From the NCBI RefSeq assembly GCF_003308995.1, contig NZ_QFFJ01000002.1, forward strand, positions 1,488,001-1,552,000: DNA of 64,000 bases, given 5' to 3'. Position 1 is the stretch's first letter. The number at the start of each line of letters is the position of its first letter. Of the stretch, positions 34,422-43,454 are shown in pieces. A program made the position numbers and the translations under genes. The notes under the pieces were generated by a model that searched no databases, had not been told where the DNA came from, and was given only the letters and a program-made list of their open reading frames with translations. This stretch comes from Chitinophaga flava (GTDB lineage Bacteria > Bacteroidota > Bacteroidia > Chitinophagales > Chitinophagaceae).

Positions 34422-35477
34422 ATGAAGAAGGGATTAAAAAGTATGAGAGAAGTATTTTCGGAATATTACCGACCTTTGATAATGAGTAAAGGAAGAACTA
34501 TGTATGTAACCACATTGGAGCAGTACGGAAACCTGACAGAAACCCACCATACGAAAGGCATGAAGGAACAATATTATACCATGAAGCCGGAAGATGGATG
34601 GGTAGGTAATGGCTCTTATACTTCACTTGGCGGAATTGATGTGCATTACAGCCAGGTGTCTGCATTACAGCCTATGCAGGTGGACCTTGTTTCGCCGGAT
34701 GATTTTGTGGAAATGCACTTTTCTCTTGGCGGCAGGCTTACCGCGAAAAATACAGTATTGCAGGATCTCAGCATGTTTGATCAGTTGCAGCATAACCTGT
34801 TTGCTGTGCCGGCTAATAGTATCACTAATTATCATTACAGTGCATCCAATGAGCCAGTGGTGATGCTGGAGATACTTTTCAGGAAAGAGTATTTCGAAGG
34901 TATCATGCATGAGCAATCTGCGTTGCATAATATTATGCTGGATCACATCTCCCGCAAGGAGATAATGGCTGCGGAACAGCGGCATGCAGGCATTAGCCCC
35001 CAAATGTTGTCTGTATTGAGCGATATTATTTATTGTAAGCGTACCGGCTACTATAAGAAGCTATTCCTGGAAGCCAGGATCATGGAGCTTTTCCTGTTGC
35101 AGACAGAATCGCTTGAAGAAAGATCAGGCCGGGGTGGATGTAGTTTTCTATGTGATTTTTCTGCCGATGTGGATAAAATATATTTTGTGAAAGAGATGAT
35201 CGATAAAGATCCTATCGCAGATTATTCTCTGATAGGTCTCAGCAAAAAAGCGGGTCTTAATACCTTTAAGCTCAAGAAAGGATTTAAAGAAATTTTTGGA
35301 GAAACCGTATTCGGATATATACAGGAACTGAAAATGGAGAAAGCCCGGAGAATGTTGCTGGATGAAGGAATGCAGGTGAATGAAGTAGCATATATGCTGG
35401 GCTACAACAGTCCTAATAATTTCAGCACCGCTTTTAGAAAAAAATTTGGTTTAACCCCCGGAAAAATGAAACAATAG
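34422..35477 (+). CDS. AraC-family regulator divergent from the exporter
   Basis: 351 residues from the ATG at 34422 (34443 is also possible). The frame reaches an ATG at 34356, but that would overlap the exporter's start region. The N-terminal 230 residues form a ligand-sensing part (FVEMHFSLGGRL, HNLFAVPANSITNYHYSA). The C-terminal 100 residues are a typical AraC DNA-binding domain: LIGLSKKAGLNTFKLKKGFK for the first HTH, then VNEVAYMLGYNSPNNFSTAF and RKKFGLTPGKMK for the second. This PchR-like arrangement is common in Bacteroidota. Divergent placement suggests control of the DHA2 exporter. Confidence 0.9.
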   Translation: MKKGLKSMREVFSEYYRPLIMSKGRTMYVTTLEQYGNLTETHHTKGMKEQYYTMKPEDGWVGNGSYTSLGGIDVHYSQVSALQPMQVDLVSPDDFVEMHFSLGGRLTAKNTVLQDLSMFDQLQHNLFAVPANSITNYHYSASNEPVVMLEILFRKEYFEGIMHEQSALHNIMLDHISRKEIMAAEQRHAGISPQMLSVLSDIIYCKRTGYYKKLFLEARIMELFLLQTESLEERSGRGGCSFLCDFSADVDKIYFVKEMIDKDPIADYSLIGLSKKAGLNTFKLKKGFKEIFGETVFGYIQELKMEKARRMLLDEGMQVNEVAYMLGYNSPNNFSTAFRKKFGLTPGKMKQ

Positions 35478-35488
35478 GACAGAAAGTG

Positions 35489-36424
35489 CTACTGCATGTA
35501 CCTGGAAGCTGCCAAAAACTTATCTAATTCAGCAATCTGTTCATTGTCTAAATTTATTATATAATCGATCGCTTTGGCCTTGTCTGTAGCATGCTCGTAA
35601 TAAGACTTGCAGATGGCATATCCAACAAAGTATCCCAGATCAACTCCATTATACAACCAGTCTTTTAACTCAGTCCCGTACATTTCCTGTTTAAATTTTT
35701 GCCATATTTCCTTTTCATGTTCCTTACCATAACGAATGTACGGAGTTTTTAACGGGTACTGTAACAACAATTCCGCTATAAAATCGCATGAGCCTTCCGC
35801 AATACAATATCCAAGCAGGTTGGAGTGGACTCTATCCTCCATATCCCCTCCTTTGTGTTGAGTGTGAGTGAGTTCATGCGCCACAACATGCAAAATGCCT
35901 TTGCTGTCTTTAAAAATGCCTTGTAAAAGAGGATTCAGTCCCATTGAGTTAGTGGTGCTGTCTGCTGCTCCGATCTCTGTTCCTATTAGTACCTCCGTTT
36001 CTGTGGTAGTCCCGCCTGTTCCAAGATATCCAATTGTAAAATAGATGGCCGGTATTTTAAATGAGGGATATAACTTTTTATATGCTGCTATTAATTTTTC
36101 AATACCTGCTCTGGTCTCTTTTACTTTCAGTGTGTTAGGTCTGACAGATGCCCAGAAATCCGGATGAGCAAAAATGCTTTTCTGAAATTTTTGGGGTGTC
36201 CAGTTTCTGATGTGGGCCAGTTCTTTTAATCCTTTGGTCCCCTTATCAAGATACATGGTCTGTATCAATTGTATTTGCTGTGCAGAGTCATTAACAGTAT
36301 GTAGGCGATCGAATGTTTTCCAAAACAGATCTATGTCTGAATAGTAAATATTCGTTTGTGCGCAGAGCGTGGTTGTAACAAATGATGTTAGCAATAGAAT
36401 GATAGATTTTTTAATAAAGTGCAT
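35489..36424 (-). CDS. Secreted DUF2268-like putative zinc metalloprotease
   Basis: 311 residues. A signal peptide (HFIKKSIILLLTSFVTTTLCAQ) indicates export. The zinc motif is VVAHELTHTQ (HExxH), and a downstream glutamate in GYCIAEGSCDFIAELLL is a plausible third ligand, as in DUF2268 and related gluzincins. The C-terminal helices (LGYFVGYAICKSYYE) match the DUF2268/GldB-like architecture, in which the domain ends with a helix pair. The substrate is unknown. It is convergent with the AraC gene (11 bp apart) and lies 126 bp downstream of the RiPP operon on the same strand. Processing of the RiPP product is conceivable but the family is common elsewhere. A 7-bp A/T hairpin precedes its start. 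Confidence 0.8.
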   Translation of the reverse strand: MHFIKKSIILLLTSFVTTTLCAQTNIYYSDIDLFWKTFDRLHTVNDSAQQIQLIQTMYLDKGTKGLKELAHIRNWTPQKFQKSIFAHPDFWASVRPNTLKVKETRAGIEKLIAAYKKLYPSFKIPAIYFTIGYLGTGGTTTETEVLIGTEIGAADSTTNSMGLNPLLQGIFKDSKGILHVVAHELTHTQHKGGDMEDRVHSNLLGYCIAEGSCDFIAELLLQYPLKTPYIRYGKEHEKEIWQKFKQEMYGTELKDWLYNGVDLGYFVGYAICKSYYEHATDKAKAIDYIINLDNEQIAELDKFLAASRYMQ

Positions 36425-36550
36425 ACGATAAATGGTTAAAGGGTATATATAAATATACCAAAAAAAGGAGAAGTAATTATCATGTGGATGTAGAAATGAA
36501 TTTCGGATTTTTGATGAACGTATTTCATTCAGTGCAAACCAGCAGCATAA

Positions 36551-37696
36551 TTACTGTAAATCGTTAACAGCAGCGAAGATTTTACTGTTGAAATCATATG
36601 GTTGTCCGCTGAGATTATACAGGGGAAGCAGGGCCTGAAACTGCTCCTCAAATTCAAGGTACTGCTCCTGAAACAGGGAAAACCACTGCCGGCCTTCTTC
36701 CTGGAAGATGTTCATCCCGGCAAACATATCCAGCGATAATTTAAACCGCTGCATATGGAAAATGAAACGCCCTTTTATATCATGCTGCTGCCTGACAGAA
36801 AATTCCGGTTGCGAAATACATCGCTGCAATGTTTTGGTGATCTCCACAAAAGTAAACAGCCCATGAAAAAAGAGATATACGGCAGGGTACCGGCCTGGCT
36901 CTCCGATGAGATCACCTAAAGGGGTATTGTAATGGCAATCAAATAACCTGGATTTCGATTCATAGGTGAGTGTAAAATAAGTCACATGGCCACCTTCATG
37001 GGAAATATGATCAGCGAAAAATACTTCATCATCCCAGGTGTTGACATTTAAAAATATCATGTTGTGGGCAGATAAAACCGCGAATGAATTCTGCCTTTCT
37101 GAATGGAAAAGCATGGCCTTTCGCATGTTTTGCAACAGCAGCCTGAAATGCCCCGGGTTATTCCTGCTGATGATATCCATTCCTTTGTCGAATGCTTCCA
37201 GGTGATTTTTATAGATATCCGCCACCAGAATGTCGCCTGGTTGGTTGCCTTGTTCAATGAAAACGCTTTCCAGTAAAGGATGTTGCTCTTTCATCATCTC
37301 AATACCATGAGCAGAAAACAACAGTGGCTCAAAATCATAGGTTACCGGGTTATTATCCCTGGTCAGTGCCATTTCGTTGTTCGTGGTTGTCAGGAGGAGG
37401 GTGGCATTGGGAAAGCCAGTCCTTAAATATCCGACAGCCGGTAGATAAACAACACCGCCTGCATTGGTGAAAACGTTTATCTGTGCCTTCTTCTGCTGTT
37501 CGTAGCCATAAATAATACTATCCAGCCATCGTGTGTCCTGCTGATGAACATAAGTGTACAGCAATGGCTCCAGAAAAATGTTATCGTTATAGAAGTCAAT
37601 CCTGGCAAAGATATCTTTATGCCTGCTGTAAAGCATTTTCTTCATAGAATCAATTACATGGGGCAGATACTTCTCAAACTCTTCGTAATAATTCAT
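36551..37696 (-). CDS. HExxH-motif protein of the RiPP operon, candidate peptide beta-hydroxylase
   Basis: 381 residues, no signal peptide. The frame opens at 37780, but the ATG at 37696 follows the adaptor's stop by 1 bp and is preferred. The key motif is DHISHEGGHVTYF (His233, Glu234, His237), and about 40 residues later comes RYPAVYLFFHGLFTF with His278. This HExxH plus downstream (R)...HG.F.F pattern resembles the TIGR04267-type HExxH proteins found in RiPP clusters. Some of those have been described as iron/alpha-ketoglutarate peptide beta-hydroxylases rather than proteases. A metallopeptidase that trims the product is the alternative. It is the last gene of the precursor-ligase-exporter operon, so action on the precursor peptides is likely. 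The family call is from motif pattern and context. Confidence 0.6.
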   Translation of the reverse strand: MNYYEEFEKYLPHVIDSMKKMLYSRHKDIFARIDFYNDNIFLEPLLYTYVHQQDTRWLDSIIYGYEQQKKAQINVFTNAGGVVYLPAVGYLRTGFPNATLLLTTTNNEMALTRDNNPVTYDFEPLLFSAHGIEMMKEQHPLLESVFIEQGNQPGDILVADIYKNHLEAFDKGMDIISRNNPGHFRLLLQNMRKAMLFHSERQNSFAVLSAHNMIFLNVNTWDDEVFFADHISHEGGHVTYFTLTYESKSRLFDCHYNTPLGDLIGEPGRYPAVYLFFHGLFTFVEITKTLQRCISQPEFSVRQQHDIKGRFIFHMQRFKLSLDMFAGMNIFQEEGRQWFSLFQEQYLEFEEQFQALLPLYNLSGQPYDFNSKIFAAVNDLQ

Positions 37697-37697
37697 A

Positions 37698-38999
37698 TTA
37701 ATAAGTCTTTTTGTTAATGATGGCATTAAACAGTCTGTCAAAGAGGGACATGTCTTCAACAATGATATCTGCCTGTCCAATCAGTTCACTTTTATTATCC
37801 AGTTCCCGCTGCAGTGTTGTTTTCAGCTGGCCGGGGAGTTTAATTTTTACACTATAGAAGCCTGCCTGCGCTGCCGCTGATATAGATACAATGGTACCTT
37901 TCAGCATTCCGAATTCCGTGTAGGGGTAGTTGTTGAGCCGAATATTACATTGTAGTCCAACGCGCGCCTTTCCTGAATTAATGACTGGTAGTTTGGCAAT
38001 AGCAAAATAATCCTGTACCCTGGCAGGTGTGATGGTGAAAACCTTTTGCTCATTGGTGAGGAACTGATCAGCGGTTCTGATATCATAAAAGTTCAGGATA
38101 CCGCTGATGGGGGCGTCCAGTATATACTTGTGCTGCCATTCGGAGAGCTGAAACGAAAGATCACTGAAATGCTGGTATATATTTTTTTTGAGTGTGAACA
38201 AGGTATTGGCATGATCTGCATTCAGGGAAGCGTTTTCTTTTTTCAATACCTGTACCTGCAGCTGGTTGTTGACGATGTTGTTATGCAGTTCTTCCAGGTT
38301 GTTTTTTGTGTTCAGATAGGTGATTTCTTTTTGCTCCACTTCAGTTCTGGCAACCACCTTCTGGCTATCCAGACTTCTGTTTCTATCCAGGTCTGATTTG
38401 GATAACTGGCTTTGCCTTTGAACAATGGCTAGTTTGTTATACAGCTGTTGCTGCAGCGCTGTCATATTCTGTTCACGCCGGGAGTTGATCTCCAGCTGCC
38501 GGTATTGTAAATTCAGCTGCAGGAAGAGTTTTAGTTCCTCCACGCTTTTGTATAACTGGGCATATCCTGATTGCAGGTCACCAAGGCTGGTTAATTCCTC
38601 AAACCGCACAGTATCGATGTTATCCCAGAAGTGGGGCCCACTGAGGGTATTAAGCAGCTGTTTCAGTTTAAGCACTTCTTTGTAGTTGGCACTGTTGTAT
38701 AGTACTACTACCCAATCGCCGGCAGTTACGGTATCCTGATCCCGCCGGAGCAGGTTGACTATTCTGCCGCTTACGCGGTTGTGCAGCTCCACGGGCGGTG
38801 TATTGGTAGTTACGACTGCATCTGAGGTGATAACATCCGGATATCTGACCAGTTTAAGGCCTATACAGATAATCAGGAAGATGAGCAGCATACCGGTACT
38901 TCCATAACTTACGATCCTGGAAGGTACTTTATCCAGAATGTCCTGGAAGTATTCACTCCTGATATTAATGCGGGTGATTTTATTTTCGTCAATTGGCAA
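37698..38999 (-). CDS. HlyD-type periplasmic adaptor of the peptide exporter
   Basis: 433 residues. One N-terminal membrane helix (about 30-50, STGMLLIFLIICIGLKLV) is followed by a lipoyl half (PPVELHNRVSGRIVNLL), a long coiled coil (about 130-275) and the second half with beta barrel (KYILDAPISGILNFY). This is the layout of HlyD/bacteriocin-secretion adaptors. The start is a TTG overlapping the exporter gene by 11 bp. An in-frame stop lies two codons upstream and the next ATG is inside the membrane helix, so the TTG is effectively the only choice. The N-terminal pattern RSEYFQDILDKVPS is typical of this subfamily. It should link the ABC exporter to an outer-membrane channel. Confidence 0.93.
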   Translation of the reverse strand: MPIDENKITRINIRSEYFQDILDKVPSRIVSYGSTGMLLIFLIICIGLKLVRYPDVITSDAVVTTNTPPVELHNRVSGRIVNLLRRDQDTVTAGDWVVVLYNSANYKEVLKLKQLLNTLSGPHFWDNIDTVRFEELTSLGDLQSGYAQLYKSVEELKLFLQLNLQYRQLEINSRREQNMTALQQQLYNKLAIVQRQSQLSKSDLDRNRSLDSQKVVARTEVEQKEITYLNTKNNLEELHNNIVNNQLQVQVLKKENASLNADHANTLFTLKKNIYQHFSDLSFQLSEWQHKYILDAPISGILNFYDIRTADQFLTNEQKVFTITPARVQDYFAIAKLPVINSGKARVGLQCNIRLNNYPYTEFGMLKGTIVSISAAAQAGFYSVKIKLPGQLKTTLQRELDNKSELIGQADIIVEDMSLFDRLFNAIINKKTY

Positions 39000-41214
39000 T
39001 TTCTAACTGATTTTTAATTAACGTATGATAATATCCTTTTTTCTCTACCAGTTCTTCATGTCTGCCTATCTCTTTTATCTCTCCTTTATCCAGCACAATG
39101 ATCTGATCTGCTCTTCTGACGGTACTGAGGCGGTGTGCAATAACCACGACTGTTTTCCCTTCGAAGAACAGGTCCAGATTCTCTACGATCTTTCTTTCAT
39201 TGTTGGCGTCAAGGGCGCTGGTGGCTTCATCAAAGAACAGGAACTCCGGATTTTTATAAACGGCCCTGGCAATGAGTATTCTCTGTCTTTGTCCGCCGCT
39301 CAGTGTTCTGCCGCTTGATCCTGCAGCGCCGATGATGGAATTGAAACCGGCAGGCAATGAATTGATCAGTTCTTCTATATTGGCTATTTTGGCAGCGTCC
39401 AGCAGTTTGCTGATGTCGATGTTTTCTTCGCTGGCAGATTCTGTAATATTCTGTGTAATGGTGTCCGAAAAAATATAACCATCCTGCATAACGGTGCCGC
39501 ACAGAGCGCGCCAGCTGTCAGATGCAATATGACGGAGATTATAATCACCGATGGTGATATCTCCGGAAGTAGGTAGATACAATTTCAGTAGTAATTTCAG
39601 CAGGGTGGTTTTGCCACTGCCGCTGTCCCCCACAATGGCGGTGATCTTGCCTTTGGGGATAGTGAGGTTTAAATTCTTCAGTACAAGGGCATTGGTATCC
39701 CGTACATAGGAGAAATTCAGATCTTTGATATGTATGTCATAATTCTGAGGCGGCAGTTTCATCAATGATTCGTTGTTCAGTAATTCCTGCTCCGGTGTAA
39801 TATGATCGATATCATTGAAGCGTTCCATACTAAGGCGGGCATCCTGGAGGGAACGGAAAAAGGAGACTAGGCCCAGCATGGGTGAATTGATCTGACCAAC
39901 GATATACTGAATGGCGAGCATGACCCCCAGCGTAATCTTGCCATCCATGACGAGCAGGGCAGAGGTAAAGGTGATGAGGATATTTTTTGCCTCATTGATA
40001 ACGTTACCGCCTATACTCTGAAATTGTGTGAGCTTCAGGGAGGAAACAGAAGTTTTGAAGTATTCAACACGTACTTTCTCCCAGCCGCGGATATGTTTCT
40101 TTTCTGAGCCATTCACCTTCACTTCCTGTATACCGCCAACGATCTGTATCAACTTACTGTTCATGCCGGAAGAAGAATCGAAGCGTTTGAAATCCAGTTC
40201 AGCCCTTTTTTTCATGAAAGACCATACCCAGAGGGTATATATGGCAATTCCCAGTGTGAAAATAAAGAAGATGGTCCAGCTGTAATATGCCAGTGCAAAG
40301 AGGAAGATGATGGCATTGAGATAGGAAAAGAAAGCATCCGGGGCGGAAGACAGGAAGGCATCCAGGCGGGATGATTCATTGATCCGCTGTACAATATCCC
40401 CCGGTGTTTTCGAATCAAAAAAGGAAACGGTTTTGTTCAGTAGTTTGATCAGATAATCGGATGATATCAGCATGTTGATCCTGGCCGCCACATAGAGCAG
40501 CAGCCAGCTTCTGATGGCAGCAATAAAGGACATGCTGAAGAAAAGCATCAACTGGGCTGATAACAGCACATATACAAAACTCACATTGTTCAGGTTAATG
40601 CCTTTGTCTACCAGTTTCTGGGTGAGAAAAGGGAGTATCAGCTGGATAATGCTGCCCATCAACAATCCAACGAAAATCTGTATGATGTATTTGGTGTAAT
40701 TCCTTAGGTATGGAATAATACCCAGCAACCCTTTGGAAGCATCTGTATTTTTCTGTTCAAAGAAGGTGGAAGTGGGTTCCATCAGCAGTACAATACCCTG
40801 TGTGGTATCGTCTGCCAGTTTGTTATTCTGCCACGCTTCCATGAAATCCTGCTTGCTGTAGGTAATTAATCCATGCGAAGGGTCGGCTACTTTTACCTGT
40901 CCGTTTTTAAATTCATATACCACCAGGAAATGCCGGTCGCGCCAGTAGGTTACACAGGGCAGTGGTGCTTTTTTTTCCAGTACTTCATAGGTGATGGAAG
41001 CTGGTACAGTTTTGAATCCAAGGGCTTCTGCACCTTTCATCAACGACTTGATGGTAATGCCATCAGGAGTGATATTACAGATGTCGCGCAGATGTTCAGA
41101 GCTGAAGTTCCGGCCAAAATATTTGGATATAATTTTAAGACAGGCTGGCCCGCAATCGAACTGGTCTATCTGCTTAAAAAAAGGAAAAGGTTTCTTTCTT
41201 AAAAAACGCATCAT
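38989..41214 (-). CDS. Peptidase-containing ABC transporter (C39) for leader cleavage and export
   Basis: 741 residues. Residues 1-140 form a C39 peptidase: QIDQFDCGPACLKII with catalytic Cys21, DRHFLVVY with His95, and ADPSHG with Asp111. A six-helix ABC membrane domain spans about 165-440, and the ATPase has Walker A GDSGSGKT (529-536), signature LSGGQ (638-642) and Walker B FLFFDEATSALD. Such PCATs cut leader peptides at a double-Gly or Gly/Ala-type site while pumping the peptide across the inner membrane. In this operon the precursors carry an Ala-rich LGLAAA(A/G)C junction, which may be the cut site. It begins 13 bp after gwsS and overlaps the adaptor gene. Confidence 0.95.
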   Translation of the reverse strand: MMRFLRKKPFPFFKQIDQFDCGPACLKIISKYFGRNFSSEHLRDICNITPDGITIKSLMKGAEALGFKTVPASITYEVLEKKAPLPCVTYWRDRHFLVVYEFKNGQVKVADPSHGLITYSKQDFMEAWQNNKLADDTTQGIVLLMEPTSTFFEQKNTDASKGLLGIIPYLRNYTKYIIQIFVGLLMGSIIQLILPFLTQKLVDKGINLNNVSFVYVLLSAQLMLFFSMSFIAAIRSWLLLYVAARINMLISSDYLIKLLNKTVSFFDSKTPGDIVQRINESSRLDAFLSSAPDAFFSYLNAIIFLFALAYYSWTIFFIFTLGIAIYTLWVWSFMKKRAELDFKRFDSSSGMNSKLIQIVGGIQEVKVNGSEKKHIRGWEKVRVEYFKTSVSSLKLTQFQSIGGNVINEAKNILITFTSALLVMDGKITLGVMLAIQYIVGQINSPMLGLVSFFRSLQDARLSMERFNDIDHITPEQELLNNESLMKLPPQNYDIHIKDLNFSYVRDTNALVLKNLNLTIPKGKITAIVGDSGSGKTTLLKLLLKLYLPTSGDITIGDYNLRHIASDSWRALCGTVMQDGYIFSDTITQNITESASEENIDISKLLDAAKIANIEELINSLPAGFNSIIGAAGSSGRTLSGGQRQRILIARAVYKNPEFLFFDEATSALDANNERKIVENLDLFFEGKTVVVIAHRLSTVRRADQIIVLDKGEIKEIGRHEELVEKKGYYHTLIKNQLEIAN

Positions 41215-41227
41215 CGTTGTCTACCGT

Positions 41228-42247
41228 TTATTTGTACCAGGTATTGTCCTGCTGGTTAAATGAGCACATGTCCACTTTATAATATTTTCCTGCTTCTTCC
41301 CGGATATCGCTGTTACTTACACAGGCGTACCTGTATTTACAGTCTTTACATATTTCGATCTTATCGTTTGATAAAAACCATTTCTCCTGAAATATTTCCT
41401 GCTGAATAACTGTATCCAGCCTGACATTGTTAATATTTCCAAATGAAGCGGTGTGTGATAAATAGTTTTTTATTTCTCCTTTGCTGTTGATACACACTTT
41501 CCTGTTCAGTCCTATGTTATGATGCAGTGCTTCCGGATAGCTGATAATATTGGGCGAAAACCTGTCTGGTCTTATTTTTTCAAAGGGATCAATTCGGATA
41601 TCTTTCTGAAAGGAGATTATTTTTCTGCCAAACCGGTCACTTTCATTCAACAGAATTTCATCTGCTGTTGCGGCATAAATAAATATTCTGCGTAACCGGG
41701 GCTGCTGGTCCATGATGGCCTGCAGATCCTGAAGGGAAATAGTTTCGTCAAAGGGTAACAACAACTCTATGTAGTTCAGCTGTGCCGCTGCTATGTTATC
41801 CAGCAGCATGGTTGTCAGCTCTTCTTTGGAAGGTACATGGAGCACGCGTAGCTGTAAAGCCTGGCACAGCAGCTGATCCAATTGATACAGGAGTTGATGG
41901 TAATCAAATGCATGTGTTCCATCTGTTTCAATAACAGCATTGGTGATAAAACGCGGCATTTCCCATGTAAAATCTATAGACGGAAACCGCTCTGGTTCCG
42001 TAGTGTAGAAAGCAATTTCCTTATCAACGAATTTATCCAGAAAGGTATGGATCTGGCTAGCCTGTTCGTGGCCAAAAACAGCTTCCATATCATCAACAGG
42101 CACTGTTTCTGTTTGCTGCAGGACTTCCAGTAAATGATTGGGCAGCTCATAAATAGCTGACCGGTCAAGGTCATAAACAGCGCTGCTGTATTTTCCCGGA
42201 ACAATCTGACAGGAGGCAAAAAGCCGGAACCATTTTTTAGAATCCAT
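41228..42247 (-). CDS. gwsS: SPASM-domain peptide maturase of a grasp-with-spasm system
   Basis: 339 residues. The C-terminal region holds a SPASM-type cysteine set: Cys252 (KVCINSKGEIKNYLSH), Cys300/Cys303/Cys309 (EICKDCKYRYACV) and Cys328 (VDMCSF). The central part (about 95-230) has the alternating strands expected of a radical-SAM-like barrel, but there is no CxxxCxxC motif; the only other Cys are 13 and 128. This matches what is known of TIGR04193 proteins, which accompany an ATP-grasp ligase and lack the SAM-binding cluster. The likely role is precursor recognition or auxiliary Fe-S chemistry; the exact reaction is not established. The gene starts 4 bp after the small 66-aa gene. Confidence 0.88.
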   Translation of the reverse strand: MDSKKWFRLFASCQIVPGKYSSAVYDLDRSAIYELPNHLLEVLQQTETVPVDDMEAVFGHEQASQIHTFLDKFVDKEIAFYTTEPERFPSIDFTWEMPRFITNAVIETDGTHAFDYHQLLYQLDQLLCQALQLRVLHVPSKEELTTMLLDNIAAAQLNYIELLLPFDETISLQDLQAIMDQQPRLRRIFIYAATADEILLNESDRFGRKIISFQKDIRIDPFEKIRPDRFSPNIISYPEALHHNIGLNRKVCINSKGEIKNYLSHTASFGNINNVRLDTVIQQEIFQEKWFLSNDKIEICKDCKYRYACVSNSDIREEAGKYYKVDMCSFNQQDNTWYK

Positions 42248-42251
42248 ACAG

Positions 42252-42452
42252 TTATAAGATGTTTGAAATTGCCTTGTAGAATGGCATAATCACATGTGAT
42301 GTTGTTTTATGTATATCGCTTTCAACGGCTGTTGGCGCAAATGTTGGGCGTTCGCTTACACTTTTGATGAAGAGAAAATAATTCACGGGAAGTTCCGAAA
42401 TTAACTCTTTCGGCAGCGGCTGTGTGTCGGCTATATGTTTACTGTTGTTCAT
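42252..42452 (-). CDS. 66-residue protein encoded inside the RiPP operon, unknown function
   Basis: The ATG at 42452 overlaps the gwsG stop by 14 bp, and the stop codon ends 4 bp before the gwsS start. The gene exactly fills the only gap in the operon, which strongly supports it being real. The product has no Cys, no signal peptide and no similarity to the three precursor leaders. It reads QPLPKELISELPVNYFLFIK, then a polar SERPTFAPTAVESDIHKTTSH and a hydrophobic end. Options are a recognition or partner subunit for GwsS/GwsG, or a fourth, unrelated substrate. I know of no family for it. Confidence 0.65.
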   Translation of the reverse strand: MNNSKHIADTQPLPKELISELPVNYFLFIKSVSERPTFAPTAVESDIHKTTSHVIMPFYKAISNIL

Positions 42453-43431
42453 GCTGGCTGAGGAATTGAGCTATTTTTTTATCCAACTGGTAATTGCAGG
42501 GTACGGAAGTCATATCATATTGCCCTACCGGGTTTATTTCCAGAAACGCATATCTGCCGTCTTTCGTTTTCACAATATCAACGGAGCCTGTATTCAGTTG
42601 CAGGAGCTGCATAAGCTGCGTAATGTGCTGTGTGACTGTTTCCGGAAGATGGTATGGCACATTTCTGTTATTGGCGTATTTTCTGAAATCCACTTTTGTC
42701 TGATTGTTCAGCTGCGAGAAAATAGCCATGGCATAACAGGTACCATCCAGATAAAATATGCGCAGGTCCAGTTCTTTTTCCAGTTTCTCCTGGAAGAGGG
42801 AATAATAAAAAGTTTCCGGGATGGCCTCCATTATTTCCGGAGTTATTTCTTCGGTATAGCTGGTGTAGCTTTCCAGTTGTTCTTTTTGTATGAGTATGCC
42901 GGGGCTTTCCCATAACGCTTTGGTAATAACCGGACCGTGGCTGTCAATGAAGTTCCTGACATCCGCTTTTGACCGGGTTATCAGGGTGGCCGGTACATCT
43001 AGCCCTACGCCTTTGGCGAGCGCCAGTATTTCTATTTTGTTGAGCGTTGATTTACCAAAATTGCCAAGTACTTTTTTTTCTATATTTAAAAATGAATACA
43101 GGGCTTTTTTGGCGATGGAAGTTTCATTATTAAGATGCAGTACTATATCGTTGTAATAGGCTTCGTTCCTGATAGCGGCAATAGGAGCTTCCAATACGTG
43201 CCAGGTGGCATCACGCCGATACCATACAGCTGTTATTTCACTAAGATCAGCTTTCACATCTCCCATAAAGTGGACATCCAGTTTTTCCTGACTGATGGTA
43301 AGGGATGCAGGTAAATCAGGAGATAACAGGTCAACGCCGTTAATTCTACGGAAGGGAATTCCCAGATAGTAAAGCCAGTCTATTACTTTATCAGTAGATG
43401 GCTCCATATCTTTCGATATGATCAACACCAT
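42439..43431 (-). CDS. gwsG: ATP-grasp peptide ligase of a grasp-with-spasm system
   Basis: 330 residues. The N-terminal pre-ATP-grasp part opens with VLIISKDMEPSTDKVIDWLYYLG and FRRING, the signature of the GwsG/microviridin-ligase group (TIGR04192). ATP-grasp features include VWYRRD, LGNFGKSTLNKIEILALA, VITKALW, LFQEKLEKELDLRIFYLDG and the metal-binding end DGRYAFLEINPVGQY (Glu and Asn ligands). Members activate Asp/Glu side chains of a precursor peptide with ATP and couple them to Ser/Thr or Lys, giving omega-ester or omega-amide macrocycles (graspetides). It lies 76 bp after the second precursor gene, behind a terminator-like hairpin, and overlaps the 66-aa gene. Confidence 0.92.
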   Translation of the reverse strand: MVLIISKDMEPSTDKVIDWLYYLGIPFRRINGVDLLSPDLPASLTISQEKLDVHFMGDVKADLSEITAVWYRRDATWHVLEAPIAAIRNEAYYNDIVLHLNNETSIAKKALYSFLNIEKKVLGNFGKSTLNKIEILALAKGVGLDVPATLITRSKADVRNFIDSHGPVITKALWESPGILIQKEQLESYTSYTEEITPEIMEAIPETFYYSLFQEKLEKELDLRIFYLDGTCYAMAIFSQLNNQTKVDFRKYANNRNVPYHLPETVTQHITQLMQLLQLNTGSVDIVKTKDGRYAFLEINPVGQYDMTSVPCNYQLDKKIAQFLSQHEQQ

Positions 43432-43454
43432 AAGCGTAGGGGTAGGTTAAATAC

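Noticed and set aside
41228..42247. Calling this gene a radical-SAM enzyme
   Set aside because: Only the SPASM cysteines are present; no CxxxCxxC is found anywhere in the protein, so a SAM-radical mechanism is not supported.
42424..42915. A 163-codon plus-strand open frame opposite gwsG
   Set aside because: It is antisense to conserved ATP-grasp motifs and has no recognisable features.
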